Source of the DNA: Lacticaseibacillus yichunensis
GTDB taxonomy: Bacteria > Bacillota > Bacilli > Lactobacillales > Lactobacillaceae
Length of the DNA stretch: 64,000 nucleotides
Reading direction: 5' to 3'
NCBI RefSeq assembly: GCF_003946405.1
Contig: NZ_RHOG01000008.1
Span: forward strand, 1 to 64,000
Shown here: positions 16,679-25,161 of the stretch, piece after piece
Layout: the number at the start of each line of letters is the position of its first letter
How positions within the stretch are numbered: position 1 is the first letter of the stretch
Made by a program: the position numbers and the translations under genes
The notes under the pieces: generated by a model
Seen by the model: only the letters and a program-made list of their open reading frames with translations
What the model was told of the DNA's origin: nothing
The model's database searches: none

Positions 16679-17209
16679 ATGCAACAACCTGTTTTATCTT
16701 TGTCCAGTCCCAAAATGTCCACCCGCACCGTGGTGTACATGGCCATGTTCATGGTCTTTTCCGTGATCCTGAGCCGGTTTTCGTTTGGCAACACGTGGCT
16801 TCAGATCTCGCCGGCGTTTCTGGCGACGGTTCTGATGGGGTATTACCTTGGGCCATGGTGGGGCGCGGTCGATGCTGCGTTTGCAGATCAATTCAAGACC
16901 ATTTTGTTTTCACCGGGGAACAACTTCCCGGGCTTCACATTGACCGCCGCCGTGGCCGCGATTCTGTATGGCCTGTTTTTGCACGATCGGAAGGTCAGCC
17001 TGGTTCGCACGATCATTCCGTTCGTGTTGGTCATGGTGATCGCCAACATTTTTTTGAACACGCTGTGGCTGAACATCATGGGCACGCCATGGCAGGGCAT
17101 CATCGGCATCCGCACGGTCAAGAACCTGATCGAGCTGCCGATCAACGTCGCATTGGGTTATGCTGTTTTGAAAACAGTCGAGCGGGTCAAACCGCATATT
17201 GCGTTTTAG
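16679..17209 (+). CDS. folT: Folate ECF transporter S component FolT
   Basis: A 176-residue membrane protein with about six hydrophobic segments. It is the substrate-binding S component of an energy-coupling-factor importer. Internal features ([46 protein letters not shown], then a [15 protein letters not shown] helix) match folate S components. The folate assignment is strongly supported by the THF riboswitch in its leader. The shared EcfA/A'/T module is not in this window. Confidence 0.88.
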   Translation: MQQPVLSLSSPKMSTRTVVYMAMFMVFSVILSRFSFGNTWLQISPAFLATVLMGYYLGPWWGAVDAAFADQFKTILFSPGNNFPGFTLTAAVAAILYGLFLHDRKVSLVRTIIPFVLVMVIANIFLNTLWLNIMGTPWQGIIGIRTVKNLIELPINVALGYAVLKTVERVKPHIAF

Positions 17210-17218
17210 CATCACACG

Positions 17219-17244
17219 CCGGGGCGATCGCCTCGGTTTTTTTT
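17219..17244 (+). terminator. folT terminator
   Basis: The stem CCGGGGCG/CGCCTCGG with an AT loop region is followed by eight T. Confidence 0.9.
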
Positions 17245-17295
17245 ATGCGCGGGGCAGACATGAACCGGCGCCCGTCTTTGCATCTTCTCAGGTTG

Positions 17296-17304
17296 TGTTA
17301 CAAT
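17296..17304 (+). promoter_or_regulatory. Extended -10 promoter of tsaB
   Basis: TGTTACAAT is an extended -10 box. The best -35 candidate (TTTGCA, 17278) has a short spacer. Confidence 0.5.
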
Positions 17305-17332
17305 CAACAAAGATATGATGGGAGGACTTTTC

Positions 17333-18064
17333 ATGAAGCTGCTGGCGTTAGATACATCTGAGCAGGCGATGAGTGTGGCGGTCATGGAAGATGCGACACT
17401 GTTGGCCGAGACCACCCTGAACCGGCGGATGAAAGATCACAGCGAGCAATTATTGCCGACGATTGAAAGTCTGCTGGCGGCCAGTGGGCTGGGCGCAGAC
17501 GACATCGATCGGTTCGTGGTGGCGGCAGGCCCCGGGTCCTACACGGGATTGCGCATCGCGGTCACGACGGCCAAGACGTTTGCCTCGACCCTGCATAAAG
17601 AGTTAGTTGGCGTCTCGAGTCTGGCGGCGCTGGCTGCCGGTGAACGCCACACCTCAGAGCTGATCGTGGCCTTGATGGATGCCCGGCGCGGGAATGTTTT
17701 TGCCGGCGGGTATCAATGGACGGATGATGGCCGGCTCAAAACGGTGATCGCGGATCGGCATCTTGCGCTAACTGAGGTGTTGGCACAGATCGCCGCCCTC
17801 GGTCAGCTAACCGTTTTCACCGGCCCGGACGCCTTGAGCATGCGGGAAACGATTGTTGAACAACTCGGGAGTCTCGCGCGGTTTGCGGATCCGGTCTCGG
17901 CCTTGCCGCGCGCCAGTCGGTTAGGCGCATTGGGGCGGGTCGCCGCACCGGTCGCAGACATCGATGCTTTCGTGCCGCGCTATTTGCGGCTGACCGAAGC
18001 CGAGACTACCTGGCTGAAAACACATCAAGAAACAGGACATGAGCCTTATGTTGAGAAAGTTTAG
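17333..18064 (+). CDS. tsaB: tRNA threonylcarbamoyladenosine biosynthesis protein TsaB
   Basis: A 243-residue partner of TsaD in making t6A37 in ANN-decoding tRNAs. The ASKHA-type start MKLLALDTSEQAMSVAV and VAAGPGSYTGLRIAVTTAKT (about 63-82) are typical. ATG 17333 is chosen because GGGAGG lies seven bases upstream. It overlaps rimI by 17 bases, and tsaD follows. The tsaB-rimI-tsaD order is common in Firmicutes. Confidence 0.94.
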   Translation: MKLLALDTSEQAMSVAVMEDATLLAETTLNRRMKDHSEQLLPTIESLLAASGLGADDIDRFVVAAGPGSYTGLRIAVTTAKTFASTLHKELVGVSSLAALAAGERHTSELIVALMDARRGNVFAGGYQWTDDGRLKTVIADRHLALTEVLAQIAALGQLTVFTGPDALSMRETIVEQLGSLARFADPVSALPRASRLGALGRVAAPVADIDAFVPRYLRLTEAETTWLKTHQETGHEPYVEKV

Positions 18065-18584
18065 ATCATGGTTTGACCGCGGCGGAGAAGATGATCTGTT
18101 GTTTGAGCCCCAAGTTGTCACGATCAAGGCGCGGGTCTATCATCTTCGGAAAATGTCGACCGATGATATCGATGCGGCGCTGGATCTTGAGCGCCGCATT
18201 TATGCTGAGACGCCGTGGGATCGTGTGGCGTTTATCTCCGAGCTACGCAAAACGGCGCACTCGCTGTATGTTGTTGCCGAAACGGAAGATGGCCAGTTAG
18301 CCGCCTATGTGGGTTGCTGGTTCAGCAAAGACGAGGCCCACATCACGAATATCGCCGTGTCGCCGGTGTTTCAGCATCAGGGACTCGGTCGCTTTTTGAT
18401 GCAGGAAATGATCGATCGAGCGATCGCCAGTGGGGCGGCGAAAATGACGCTTGAGGTGCGAACGGACAATGTGGTGGCCCAGGCGCTGTATCATGCGCTG
18501 GGCTTTAAGGATGGCAAGATCAAGAAGGGGTACTATGTGGCGCATCACGAAGACGCGATGGACATGTGGTTACCTTTGAATTAG
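18048..18584 (+). CDS. rimI: Ribosomal protein S18 alanine N-acetyltransferase RimI
   Basis: A 178-residue GNAT enzyme that acetylates the N-terminal alanine of bS18. The acetyl-CoA motif NIAVSPVFQHQGLGRFLMQE and the following EVRTDNVVAQALYHALGF are clear. The first ~30 residues are an extension before the GNAT fold (MLRKFRSWF). ATG 18048 is preferred to ATG 18039 because AGGA sits 10 bases before the former and only one before the latter. It lies inside the tsaB-tsaD operon. Confidence 0.9.
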   Translation: MLRKFRSWFDRGGEDDLLFEPQVVTIKARVYHLRKMSTDDIDAALDLERRIYAETPWDRVAFISELRKTAHSLYVVAETEDGQLAAYVGCWFSKDEAHITNIAVSPVFQHQGLGRFLMQEMIDRAIASGAAKMTLEVRTDNVVAQALYHALGFKDGKIKKGYYVAHHEDAMDMWLPLN

Positions 18585-18596
18585 AAGGGGAAAAAG

Positions 18597-19628
18597 ATGG
18601 CTGAGCGGGAACTGATTTTAGCTTTTGAAAGTAGCTGCGATGAAACGTCGGTGGCGGTGATCGAAAATGGCGAGACGATCTTGAGCAACATCATCGCCAC
18701 CCAGATCAACTCGCATAAACGGTTCGGTGGTGTTGTGCCCGAAGTCGCGAGCCGCCATCATGTTGAGCAGATCACCGAATGCATCGACTTAGCCATGGCC
18801 GAGGCCGAGGTGACCTTTGACGAGCTCACGGCGGTCGCGGTCACTTATGGCCCCGGGTTGGTCGGCTCGCTTTTGATCGGCGTGACTGCGGCGAAGGTTG
18901 TCGCCTTCGCCCATCATCTGCCGCTGATTCCCGTCAACCACTTGGCCGGCCATATCTATGCCGCCCGCTTCGTGAAGCCGCTGGTCTATCCACTGTTGGC
19001 CTTGGTGGTCTCGGGGGGACATACGGAACTGGTGACTGTTTCAGCGCCCGGCGAATTTGCCATCATCGGCGATACCCGCGATGATGCCGCTGGGGAAGCT
19101 TACGACAAGATCGGGCGCGTGCTCGGTATTTCGTATCCCGCCGGCAAGCAGGTCGATGCCATGGCGCATCAGGGCAAGGACACCTTTGATTTTCCGCGCG
19201 CGATGGATCAAGAAGATAACCTGGATTTCAGCTTCAGTGGGCTGAAGTCAGCGTTTATCAACACGGTGCATCACGCCGATCAACTGGGGCAAACGTTGGA
19301 TAAAAATGATCTGGCGGCTAGCTTTCAGGCGGCGGTCACAGATGTTCTGACGCACAAGACGATCAAGGCGCTTCAGCAGTATCCGGTTCAGCAATTGATC
19401 GTCGCCGGTGGGGTCGCGGCGAACCAAGGCTTGAAGGAAAAATTGACTGCCGCGCTGGCTGAGGCTTTTCCAAATGTGGATGTGATCGTGCCGCCACTTC
19501 GGCTGACAGGGGACAATGCCGCGATGATCGGAGCTGCCGCGCACATTGAATTGGCAAAGGGTCACTTCGCCGATGCGACGCTGAACGCGGTGCCGGGATT
19601 GGATCTTCCGCAGGCGAGTGAAGCCTAA
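18597..19628 (+). CDS. tsaD: tRNA t6A37 threonylcarbamoyltransferase TsaD
   Basis: A 343-residue ASKHA-fold enzyme that transfers the threonylcarbamoyl group to A37 with TsaB and TsaE. The metal-binding H115-x3-H119 motif (NHLAGH) is intact. The nucleotide-binding loops VSGGHTELV and [18 protein letters not shown], and [11 protein letters not shown] near the C-terminus, are present. AAGGGGA precedes the ATG. It is the last gene of its operon. Confidence 0.97.
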   Translation: MAERELILAFESSCDETSVAVIENGETILSNIIATQINSHKRFGGVVPEVASRHHVEQITECIDLAMAEAEVTFDELTAVAVTYGPGLVGSLLIGVTAAKVVAFAHHLPLIPVNHLAGHIYAARFVKPLVYPLLALVVSGGHTELVTVSAPGEFAIIGDTRDDAAGEAYDKIGRVLGISYPAGKQVDAMAHQGKDTFDFPRAMDQEDNLDFSFSGLKSAFINTVHHADQLGQTLDKNDLAASFQAAVTDVLTHKTIKALQQYPVQQLIVAGGVAANQGLKEKLTAALAEAFPNVDVIVPPLRLTGDNAAMIGAAAHIELAKGHFADATLNAVPGLDLPQASEA

Positions 19629-19643
19629 AATCATGAGACTAAC

Positions 19644-19679
19644 AAAATGCAGCGCCGGAAAAATCGGCGCTGCATTTTT
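19644..19679. terminator. tsaD terminator (bidirectional sequence)
   Basis: AAAATGCAGCGCCG pairs with CGGCGCTGCATTTT around a GAAAAAT loop, with T-runs on both strands. Confidence 0.93.
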
Positions 19680-19748
19680 ATATGGCTGGAAAATTTTTGT
19701 GTGGTTCGAAATTTTTGGGAAAAGTGAGACTTTTTTCGCCCAGCCCAC

Positions 19749-20074
19749 GACAAAGAGGCCCCGAAAGGCCCCATTTTTAACTTGATGCGATTACGTGACT
19801 GCAGTGCCCTATGTGACCGCCAGCACGGTGACAACTGGCGGGACCCTTTTCACCTTGGCGGGTAACGGCGATGGAACTGTCGCTACCTCTAGTCACTATA
19901 GTAGTAATGGTGACCGTCGTGGCTTCATACCACTTAAACTAAGTCAGCGGACCTAGCCCAAGTGGCCCCGGGAAAAGCTGATGATGCTCGGAACCCGGCG
20001 CACCGGGTGGATCTCCGACTAATTGTACAGGAGAGCAGTAGGTTAGCAGGGCCTACACCTGCAATCGAGAATTC
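19749..20074 (-). ncRNA. Candidate structured non-coding RNA, class not recognised
   Basis: This ~325-nt minus-strand unit runs from a consensus promoter (20081-20109) to a terminator-like hairpin (19751-19772) and has no credible ORF. It can fold into consecutive hairpins (plus coordinates): 20035-20063 (GTAGG/CCTAC), 19989-20017 (CCCGG/CCGGG plus CGGA/TCCG), 19930-19965 (CCACTT/AAGTGG with inner CTA-GTC/GAC-TAG), 19892-19914 (GTCAC/GTGAC), 19861-19887 (GGTA-GCGA/TCGC-TACC) and 19817-19841 (CCGCCAG/CTGGCGG). I do not find the conserved words of RNase P RNA, tmRNA, 6S, SRP RNA or a T-box. Expression is inferred, not seen. Confidence 0.55.
19751..19772 (-). terminator. Terminator-like hairpin ending the candidate RNA
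   Basis: On the minus strand GGGGCC-TTTCGG-GGCCTC (one G-U pair) is followed by TTTG. The T-tract is short, so termination may be partial. Confidence 0.5.
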
Positions 20075-20080
20075 TACTTT

Positions 20081-20126
20081 ATTTTATATAGTAAGCGGTT
20101 TCTTGTCAACAAGTTTGTTTCCGCTT
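20081..20126 (-). promoter_or_regulatory. Consensus promoter with overlapping inverted repeat
   Basis: On the minus strand TTGACA (20104-20109), a 17-base spacer and TAAAAT (20081-20086). The inverted repeat AAGCGG...CTTG-TCAA-CAAG...CCGCTT (20093-20126) is centred on the -35 box and could be an operator. Confidence 0.7.
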
Positions 20127-20247
20127 CGATCGCGTATTCTATTTCTGTGAACCAGATTGGTGAGGCCAGTCGTCCCAAGCCTATCTGACACTAGTTTAAC
20201 GAGATCCGTTGTATAGTTAGCTTAACGTGAGAGGAAGGGAGAGGCCG

Positions 20248-21087
20248 ATGAAGATGGGAATCAGTCGATTGGGGATCGCGGGATGGCTACTTGGCGCGAC
20301 AACCCTAAAGGTATTAGTGCGGGATACTGAGACGACCGTTGATGTCTTACGCATTGCCCCGGAGCGTTTCTTTGATAGTCAGGAGCAGGAATTGAATCTT
20401 GACTATCAAACAATCTATGTAGAGGCAACGCCGACACTTGTGAGGTTACTGACGAACATTGGCACGCGGGTGAGCCTGATGGGCCATGTTCAAGCGTTCT
20501 CACAGCCGTTGTCTACTGTCCAACGCAATAAGATCAAACAGATTCATCATAATTCACGTCGAGAAGTGGTCGAGATCACACGTCACTGGCTGAGAGTTCA
20601 GGAAGCTTATTTCAATAAACACGAAAAGGCTAAGCGAACTTTAGAAGATCAGACAACGACGTATATTCACGAAGAAGTGTCACTTGTCTTGTTTCAAGCG
20701 GCTCAAAAACGCACGGCCAAGACCCTGAGCCCGCATGTCCAAGAATTTCTGCAGAGAGTTCAAAAAAAGCAACAAGAGATCATAAAGGAAAGCATCGCCC
20801 AGATCGAAGCCCTTTCCCCGGCGATCTACGTGCTCACGCGCCCGAGCCGCATCAAGGTCATCTCGACGCCGGCGTTTCGCGACGCCGTGTTGCCGCCGGT
20901 GGATTCACAGCTGGTGAAGGACCCGGTGTATCGTCATGAACGGCTCACCGCGCTCAATGACCAGCGCCGCCAGATCACGACTCACCGCGCCCACATGTAT
21001 GACCTGTCGCTTTTGCCCCCGGCGATTCGTTTTCAGCTGATGGAAGGACGCCCGCAATCGAAGCACAAACCGGCCGAGAGTAAGTGA
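20248..21087 (+). CDS. Hypothetical protein with N-terminal hydrophobic segment
   Basis: A 279-residue protein I do not recognise. A short hydrophobic stretch near the N-terminus (IAGWLLGATTLKVLV, about 10-24) could anchor it. Residues about 95-200 are rich in charged helices (IKQIHHNSRREVVEITRHWL, VQEFLQRVQKKQQEIIKESI) and probably form a coiled coil. The tail is basic. The ATG at 20248 follows AGAGGAAGGGAGAGG; GTG 20227 is less likely. The first two thirds are visibly poorer in GC than neighbouring genes, while the last third (from about 20800) matches them. It is divergent from the candidate RNA. Confidence 0.7.
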   Translation: MKMGISRLGIAGWLLGATTLKVLVRDTETTVDVLRIAPERFFDSQEQELNLDYQTIYVEATPTLVRLLTNIGTRVSLMGHVQAFSQPLSTVQRNKIKQIHHNSRREVVEITRHWLRVQEAYFNKHEKAKRTLEDQTTTYIHEEVSLVLFQAAQKRTAKTLSPHVQEFLQRVQKKQQEIIKESIAQIEALSPAIYVLTRPSRIKVISTPAFRDAVLPPVDSQLVKDPVYRHERLTALNDQRRQITTHRAHMYDLSLLPPAIRFQLMEGRPQSKHKPAESK

Positions 21088-21092
21088 CGACA

Positions 21093-21127
21093 AAAGGTGC
21101 CTCGCAAAAATGCTGCGAGGCACCTTT
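21093..21127. terminator. Bidirectional terminator
   Basis: AAAGGTGCCTCGCA pairs exactly with TGCGAGGCACCTTT between convergent genes. Confidence 0.92.
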
Positions 21128-21142
21128 AATATGAAGCAAATA

Positions 21143-23089
21143 CTAATCTGAAAGTTCCTCCAGCGCGAGGCTGGCTTCTTCCCATTGGCTTTCCAGTTCG
21201 GTGGTCTGGGCGGTCAACGCATCGAGCTGGGTCTGCAGTTTCTGCATCTCAACGTAATCCGATAAAACGGCTGGCGCGGTCATTTGCTCCTGAACGGCCT
21301 GTGTTTGGTCCGCCAAGTCGGTCAACTGCGTTTCGATATCGGCGACTTGCCGTTCACGTTTGCGTCGTTCCCGCGCGTCTTGCTTGGATTGCTGATAATC
21401 GACCGCTGCGGCTGTCGGCGCGACCGCTTCGGTGGGGGCGTCTGCCGCTTTTTCCGCCTCAAGGGCCTGTGTCTCGGCCAATTTTTCCTGGTAATAGTCC
21501 CAGTTGCCAAGGTACAGGTGGCTGCCATCCGGGGTCAGGTCGACGATCGTGGTCGCGAGTTCATTGATGAAATACCGGTCATGGGAAACGAACAGCACGG
21601 TGCCGGTGAAATCGGCGAGCGCATTTTCGAGCACTTCCTTGGAGTTGATGTCCAAGTGGTTCGTCGGCTCATCGAGAATCAGGAAATTGTCGTGCTTAAG
21701 CGCCAGCTTGGTCAGCTCAAGACGCGCTTTTTGGCCGCCAGAGAGATCGGCGACGGTCTTCGTCACATCCTCGGCATCAAAAAGGAAGGCGGCAAGGGCG
21801 GCGCGGACGTCTTTTTCCGGCATGGTGGGATGGTCATCCCAAATCTCGGCCAAAACCGTCTTGTTCCAGTGCAGCTGGTGTTGATCCTGATCGTAGTAAC
21901 CGACTGTGACGTTGGTGCCAAAGCGCGAGCGGCCGGCGAGAAATGGAATCTGGCCCAGCACACTTTTGAGCAGGGTCGACTTGCCGACGCCGTTTTGGCC
22001 GATGATCGCCACCCGGTCGCCTTTGTTGACTTGAAAAACGATTGGGCCGGCCATCGGGGAAGCGGCTTCGTAGCCGACGGTGGCCGCTGCGACCTGCAGG
22101 ACCTCGTTGCCGCTGGTCGTGTCCGGCGTGAACCGAAAATGAACGGACTTGTCATCGCCGGCCGGTTTTGGCAGCCGCACCATTTTTTCTAGTTGCTTGC
22201 GGCGCGCTTGGGCCTGTTTGGTGGAGCTGGCGCGGACGATATTTTTGGCGACAAAATCTTCCAGCTTGTGAATCTCTTCTTGCTGCTTCTCGTAAGCTTT
22301 CCATTCAAGCGCCTTGTTTTCCGCCTTGCGCTTGAGGTAGCCGGAATAGTTGGTCGTGTAGTGCACGGCCCGGCCAGCGGTCAATTCGTAAAGTTCGGTG
22401 ACGACGTGATCGAGGAAGTATTGGTCATGGCTGACGGTGAGCACGGCCCCCGCGTAGCCTTTCAGATAGCCTTCAAGCCACGCCAAGGTGTCGATGTCCA
22501 AGTGGTTCGTTGGCTCATCGAGAATGATCAGGTCGTGTTTTTCCAGCAGAAGCTTGGCCAGGGCCAGACGTGAGCGTTCGCCGCCTGACAGTGTGTGAAT
22601 CGGCATGTCGAAGGTGGCTTCGGGAAAATTGAATCCCGCCAGCACTGAGCGAATCTCGGCTCGATAGCCATAGCCGTTTTGGTCGGCAAAATCGTGCTGA
22701 ATCTGGTCATATTGCGCCAGTAATTTCTCATAAGCAGCGGGGTCGTTTGCGGCGGTCGGATCCGCGATCTGACGTTCCATGTCGTGCATCCGTTTTTCCA
22801 TCGCGATGAGCGGGGCAAAAATCGTCAGCATCTCGTCGAAGATCGTGCGCTGGGAGTCGAGTCCAGAGTCCTGGGCGAGATAGCCGATGGAGACGTTTTT
22901 GCCAGTCGTCACTTGGCCGCCATCTGGGGCGTGAAGGCCGGCTAAGATCTCCAGCAGGGTGGTCTTGCCGATGCCGTTGGGGCCGACTAAGCCGACGCGG
23001 GCGCCGGTCTGCACCTCAAGTGAGATGCCGGTGAAGAGGTCGTTGCCGGAAAACGTGCGACCGACGTTTTGGGCCTGTAAGATGATCAT
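21143..23089 (-). CDS. ABC-F family ATPase (YdiF-like)
   Basis: A 648-residue soluble protein with two ATPase domains and no membrane segment, characteristic of ABC-F factors that act at the ribosomal E site. Walker A motifs are GPNGIGKTTLL (about 36) and GQNGVGKSTLLK (about 360). Signatures are TLSGGERSRLALAKL and DLSGGQKARLELTKL. The inter-domain linker (KAENKALEWKAYEKQQEEIH) is the arm that contacts P-site tRNA in the family. The last ~100 residues form a coiled coil. No resistance-specific feature can be read. Expressed from an extended -10 box (TGCTATGAT, 23122-23130) divergent from rex. Confidence 0.9.
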   Translation of the reverse strand: MIILQAQNVGRTFSGNDLFTGISLEVQTGARVGLVGPNGIGKTTLLEILAGLHAPDGGQVTTGKNVSIGYLAQDSGLDSQRTIFDEMLTIFAPLIAMEKRMHDMERQIADPTAANDPAAYEKLLAQYDQIQHDFADQNGYGYRAEIRSVLAGFNFPEATFDMPIHTLSGGERSRLALAKLLLEKHDLIILDEPTNHLDIDTLAWLEGYLKGYAGAVLTVSHDQYFLDHVVTELYELTAGRAVHYTTNYSGYLKRKAENKALEWKAYEKQQEEIHKLEDFVAKNIVRASSTKQAQARRKQLEKMVRLPKPAGDDKSVHFRFTPDTTSGNEVLQVAAATVGYEAASPMAGPIVFQVNKGDRVAIIGQNGVGKSTLLKSVLGQIPFLAGRSRFGTNVTVGYYDQDQHQLHWNKTVLAEIWDDHPTMPEKDVRAALAAFLFDAEDVTKTVADLSGGQKARLELTKLALKHDNFLILDEPTNHLDINSKEVLENALADFTGTVLFVSHDRYFINELATTIVDLTPDGSHLYLGNWDYYQEKLAETQALEAEKAADAPTEAVAPTAAAVDYQQSKQDARERRKRERQVADIETQLTDLADQTQAVQEQMTAPAVLSDYVEMQKLQTQLDALTAQTTELESQWEEASLALEELSD

Positions 23090-23190
23090 GTTCGTGTTCC
23101 TTTCGCGTGAATATCCCTTTCATCATAGCACAACGACGCAACTGAGGTGGTGCCGCTCGTGAAGCTCGATGCGCAACCGAGGCGTCGTGC

Positions 23191-23219
23191 TTGCATCCAT
23201 TCACAATGTCGTTTACTAT
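23191..23219 (+). promoter_or_regulatory. rex promoter
   Basis: TTGCAT (23191-23196), 17 bases and TACTAT (23214-23219). Confidence 0.6.
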
Positions 23220-23242
23220 ACTATTGAAAGCATGTCCGACAG

Positions 23243-23265
23243 TTCACAAGCACGGGGCTTGTGAA
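23243..23265 (+). promoter_or_regulatory. Inverted repeat with Rex-like half sites in the rex leader
   Basis: TTCACAAGC-acggg-GCTTGTGAA is a perfect 9-bp inverted repeat downstream of the rex promoter. Each arm contains the Rex half site TTGTGA/TCACAA, but in everted order relative to the classical operator. It could be an autoregulatory site or an mRNA hairpin. Confidence 0.5.
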
Positions 23266-23292
23266 AACAAAAAACCACGCAGGAGGCACTTC

Positions 23293-23958
23293 ATGGCGGA
23301 AACGATCATTCCAAAGGCAACGGCAAAACGCCTGCCATTGTATTACCGGTATCTGAACTTTTTAGCCAATTCAGGGACGACCAAGATCTCGTCGACTGAA
23401 TTGTCCGAGGCGGTCAAAGTGGATTCGGCCACGATTCGCCGCGACTTCTCATATTTTGGCGCATTGGGCAAGCGCGGCTATGGCTATGATGTCATGGACC
23501 TGATCAAATTTTTCAAAAAGATTCTCAATCAGGATCGCCTGACCAACGTTGCCTTGGTCGGCGTTGGCAATCTCGGCCACGCGCTGCTCAATTACAACTT
23601 CCGGCAGGCCAATAATATCCGGATCTCGGCGGCGTTTGATGTGGACCCGAAGATCGCCGGAACGATTCAAAGCGGCGTGCCGGTGTACCCGATGGATGAA
23701 CTGATCGAACAGCTCCGCGTGCAACAGATCGAGATCGTCATTCTCACCGTGCCGACCGATGCGGCGCAGGCGATCACCAATGATCTGGTCGTGGCGGGCA
23801 TCAAGGGCATCATGAATTTCACGCCGCTGCGCATTTCGGTGCCGAGTTATGTCCGTGTGCAAAATGTGGATCTGGCAACAGAACTGCAGACGCTGATCTA
23901 TTTCTTGCAGCATTATGGTCCGACGCTCAAGGAAACCGAGCTAGACGACGATCTTTAA
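23293..23958 (+). CDS. rex: Redox-sensing transcriptional repressor Rex
   Basis: A 221-residue repressor that leaves DNA when NADH/NAD+ rises, de-repressing fermentation genes. The winged helix is at about 1-80 ([37 protein letters not shown]). The NAD(H)-binding Rossmann motif GVGNLG is at 90-95. The C-terminal swapped helix ([11 protein letters not shown]) is present. ATG 23293 follows AGGAGG. The likely target in this window is adhE, whose upstream region carries three Rex-like sites. Confidence 0.95.
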   Translation: MAETIIPKATAKRLPLYYRYLNFLANSGTTKISSTELSEAVKVDSATIRRDFSYFGALGKRGYGYDVMDLIKFFKKILNQDRLTNVALVGVGNLGHALLNYNFRQANNIRISAAFDVDPKIAGTIQSGVPVYPMDELIEQLRVQQIEIVILTVPTDAAQAITNDLVVAGIKGIMNFTPLRISVPSYVRVQNVDLATELQTLIYFLQHYGPTLKETELDDDL

Positions 23959-23960
23959 TA

Positions 23961-24010
23961 GACACGAAAAACGGCGCTGGGAGTGCGAGCTCTCAGCGCC
24001 GTTTGTGTCT
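23961..24010. terminator. Bidirectional terminator between rex and the LCP gene
   Basis: GACAC...AAACGGCGCTG/CAGCGCCGTTT...GTGTC form a long interrupted stem. Confidence 0.88.
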
Positions 24011-24033
24011 TCTTGGAAAAATCGGCGGCATGC

Positions 24034-25095
24034 CTAATTCGCCGGAGTGAAGATCGTGTAGGTCTGGACGGTGGTGACGTTGTTCCAATCAAAGCCAGTG
24101 TTGGCCGCGTTTTGCTTTGTTTCTTCATTCGTCAGCGTTTCGGTCTTCAGCCCCAGCGCGGTGCGCAGGACGTTTGAGACACGCTGCATTTCTTTTGTCG
24201 GCGCGATCTGGTAGGCGGAAGGGCCGGGATAGACCCAAGCATTTTTGCCTTGCAGGTGGTCCGTCTTGATCGATTTGGCCGCGCCGCGATAATTTTGCAG
24301 CAGGGCGGTCATGTCATCAAAGCTTAAATTGGTGGCGATGTTGGTGGACAGCGTCTTGAGCAGCGGCTTGAAATTGGCCAGGGTCGACACGGAGACTGCC
24401 TTTTTCAAGATCGCCTTGATCACCTGCTGCTGGCGCTGCTGGCGGCCATAGTCGCCTTGCGGATCTTCATCGCGCATGCGGGCAAAGGCCAAGGCCATGT
24501 CGCCGTTGAGATGGGCGGGGCCTTTGGTGAACGTCTGACCGCCAGTGTTTTTGTCGGTCCAGGAAAAAGGCACGGTCACATCGATGCCGCCGACTGCATC
24601 GACCACTTTTTGCAAGGCGCCCATGTTGATGGTCAGGTAGTAGTCGATCGGCACGTTGACCAAACTGGAAACCGTGTCGATCGCCATTTTTGAGCCGCCG
24701 ATGTTATACGCGGCGTTGATCTTTTGCATGTTGAAAGACTTGGTGCCGATCATCTGCGCCGCAGTGTCGCGCGGAATGCTGACCATGGTCGTCTGGTTTT
24801 TCGCAGGGTTGACCACGGCGATGATGATGGTGTCGGAGTGGCCCTTGTCGACGCGTCCCTGCGCGCCCGTATCCACCCCCAGCAGCAAGGCCGCAAACGG
24901 CTTTTTCTGCTGGATCTCGGTGGCGACTTTGCCGTCAACACCGTGGTAGGTCTGATCGGCGGCATAGCGCGCCTGACTGTAGAGCCGCAAGCCATACGCG
25001 GCGACGGCAAACAGCGCGGCGATGACGACTAAAATGATCAATTTGCCCGCGATGCGGGGGGGCCGCTGCTGGCGGTGCTGCTGACGTGTTTCCAT
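24034..25095 (-). CDS. LytR-CpsA-Psr (LCP) family protein
   Basis: A 353-residue membrane-anchored protein of the family that attaches wall teichoic acid or polysaccharide to peptidoglycan. A basic N-terminus is followed by one transmembrane helix (IILVVIAALFAVAAYGL, about 20-37). The LCP catalytic domain follows, with LLLGVDTG, the arginine/aspartate motif RVDKGHSDTIIIAVVNP and MVSIPRDTAAQM. The conserved PFSW and AFARMRDEDPQGDYGRQQRQ (pyrophosphate-binding Arg) regions are intact. It is monocistronic, convergent to rex. Confidence 0.92.
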   Translation of the reverse strand: METRQQHRQQRPPRIAGKLIILVVIAALFAVAAYGLRLYSQARYAADQTYHGVDGKVATEIQQKKPFAALLLGVDTGAQGRVDKGHSDTIIIAVVNPAKNQTTMVSIPRDTAAQMIGTKSFNMQKINAAYNIGGSKMAIDTVSSLVNVPIDYYLTINMGALQKVVDAVGGIDVTVPFSWTDKNTGGQTFTKGPAHLNGDMALAFARMRDEDPQGDYGRQQRQQQVIKAILKKAVSVSTLANFKPLLKTLSTNIATNLSFDDMTALLQNYRGAAKSIKTDHLQGKNAWVYPGPSAYQIAPTKEMQRVSNVLRTALGLKTETLTNEETKQNAANTGFDWNNVTTVQTYTIFTPAN

Positions 25096-25161
25096 TTTTA
25101 CCCACTTCCTCTGCCATCAGAATACCTGCCTGCCTCGTGCGTTGGGGTGTTTTGGCCGTTT

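Noticed and set aside
19985-20020. CCGGGTGGATCTCCGAC read as a T-box motif on the plus strand
   Set aside because: The T-box word GGGTGGxACCGCG is not matched beyond GGGTGG, and no terminator or synthetase gene follows.
19749-20074. The structured RNA as RNase P RNA, tmRNA or 6S RNA
   Set aside because: The conserved RNase P words, the tmRNA tRNA-like end with its tag frame, and the pairing of 5' and 3' ends expected for 6S are not visible.
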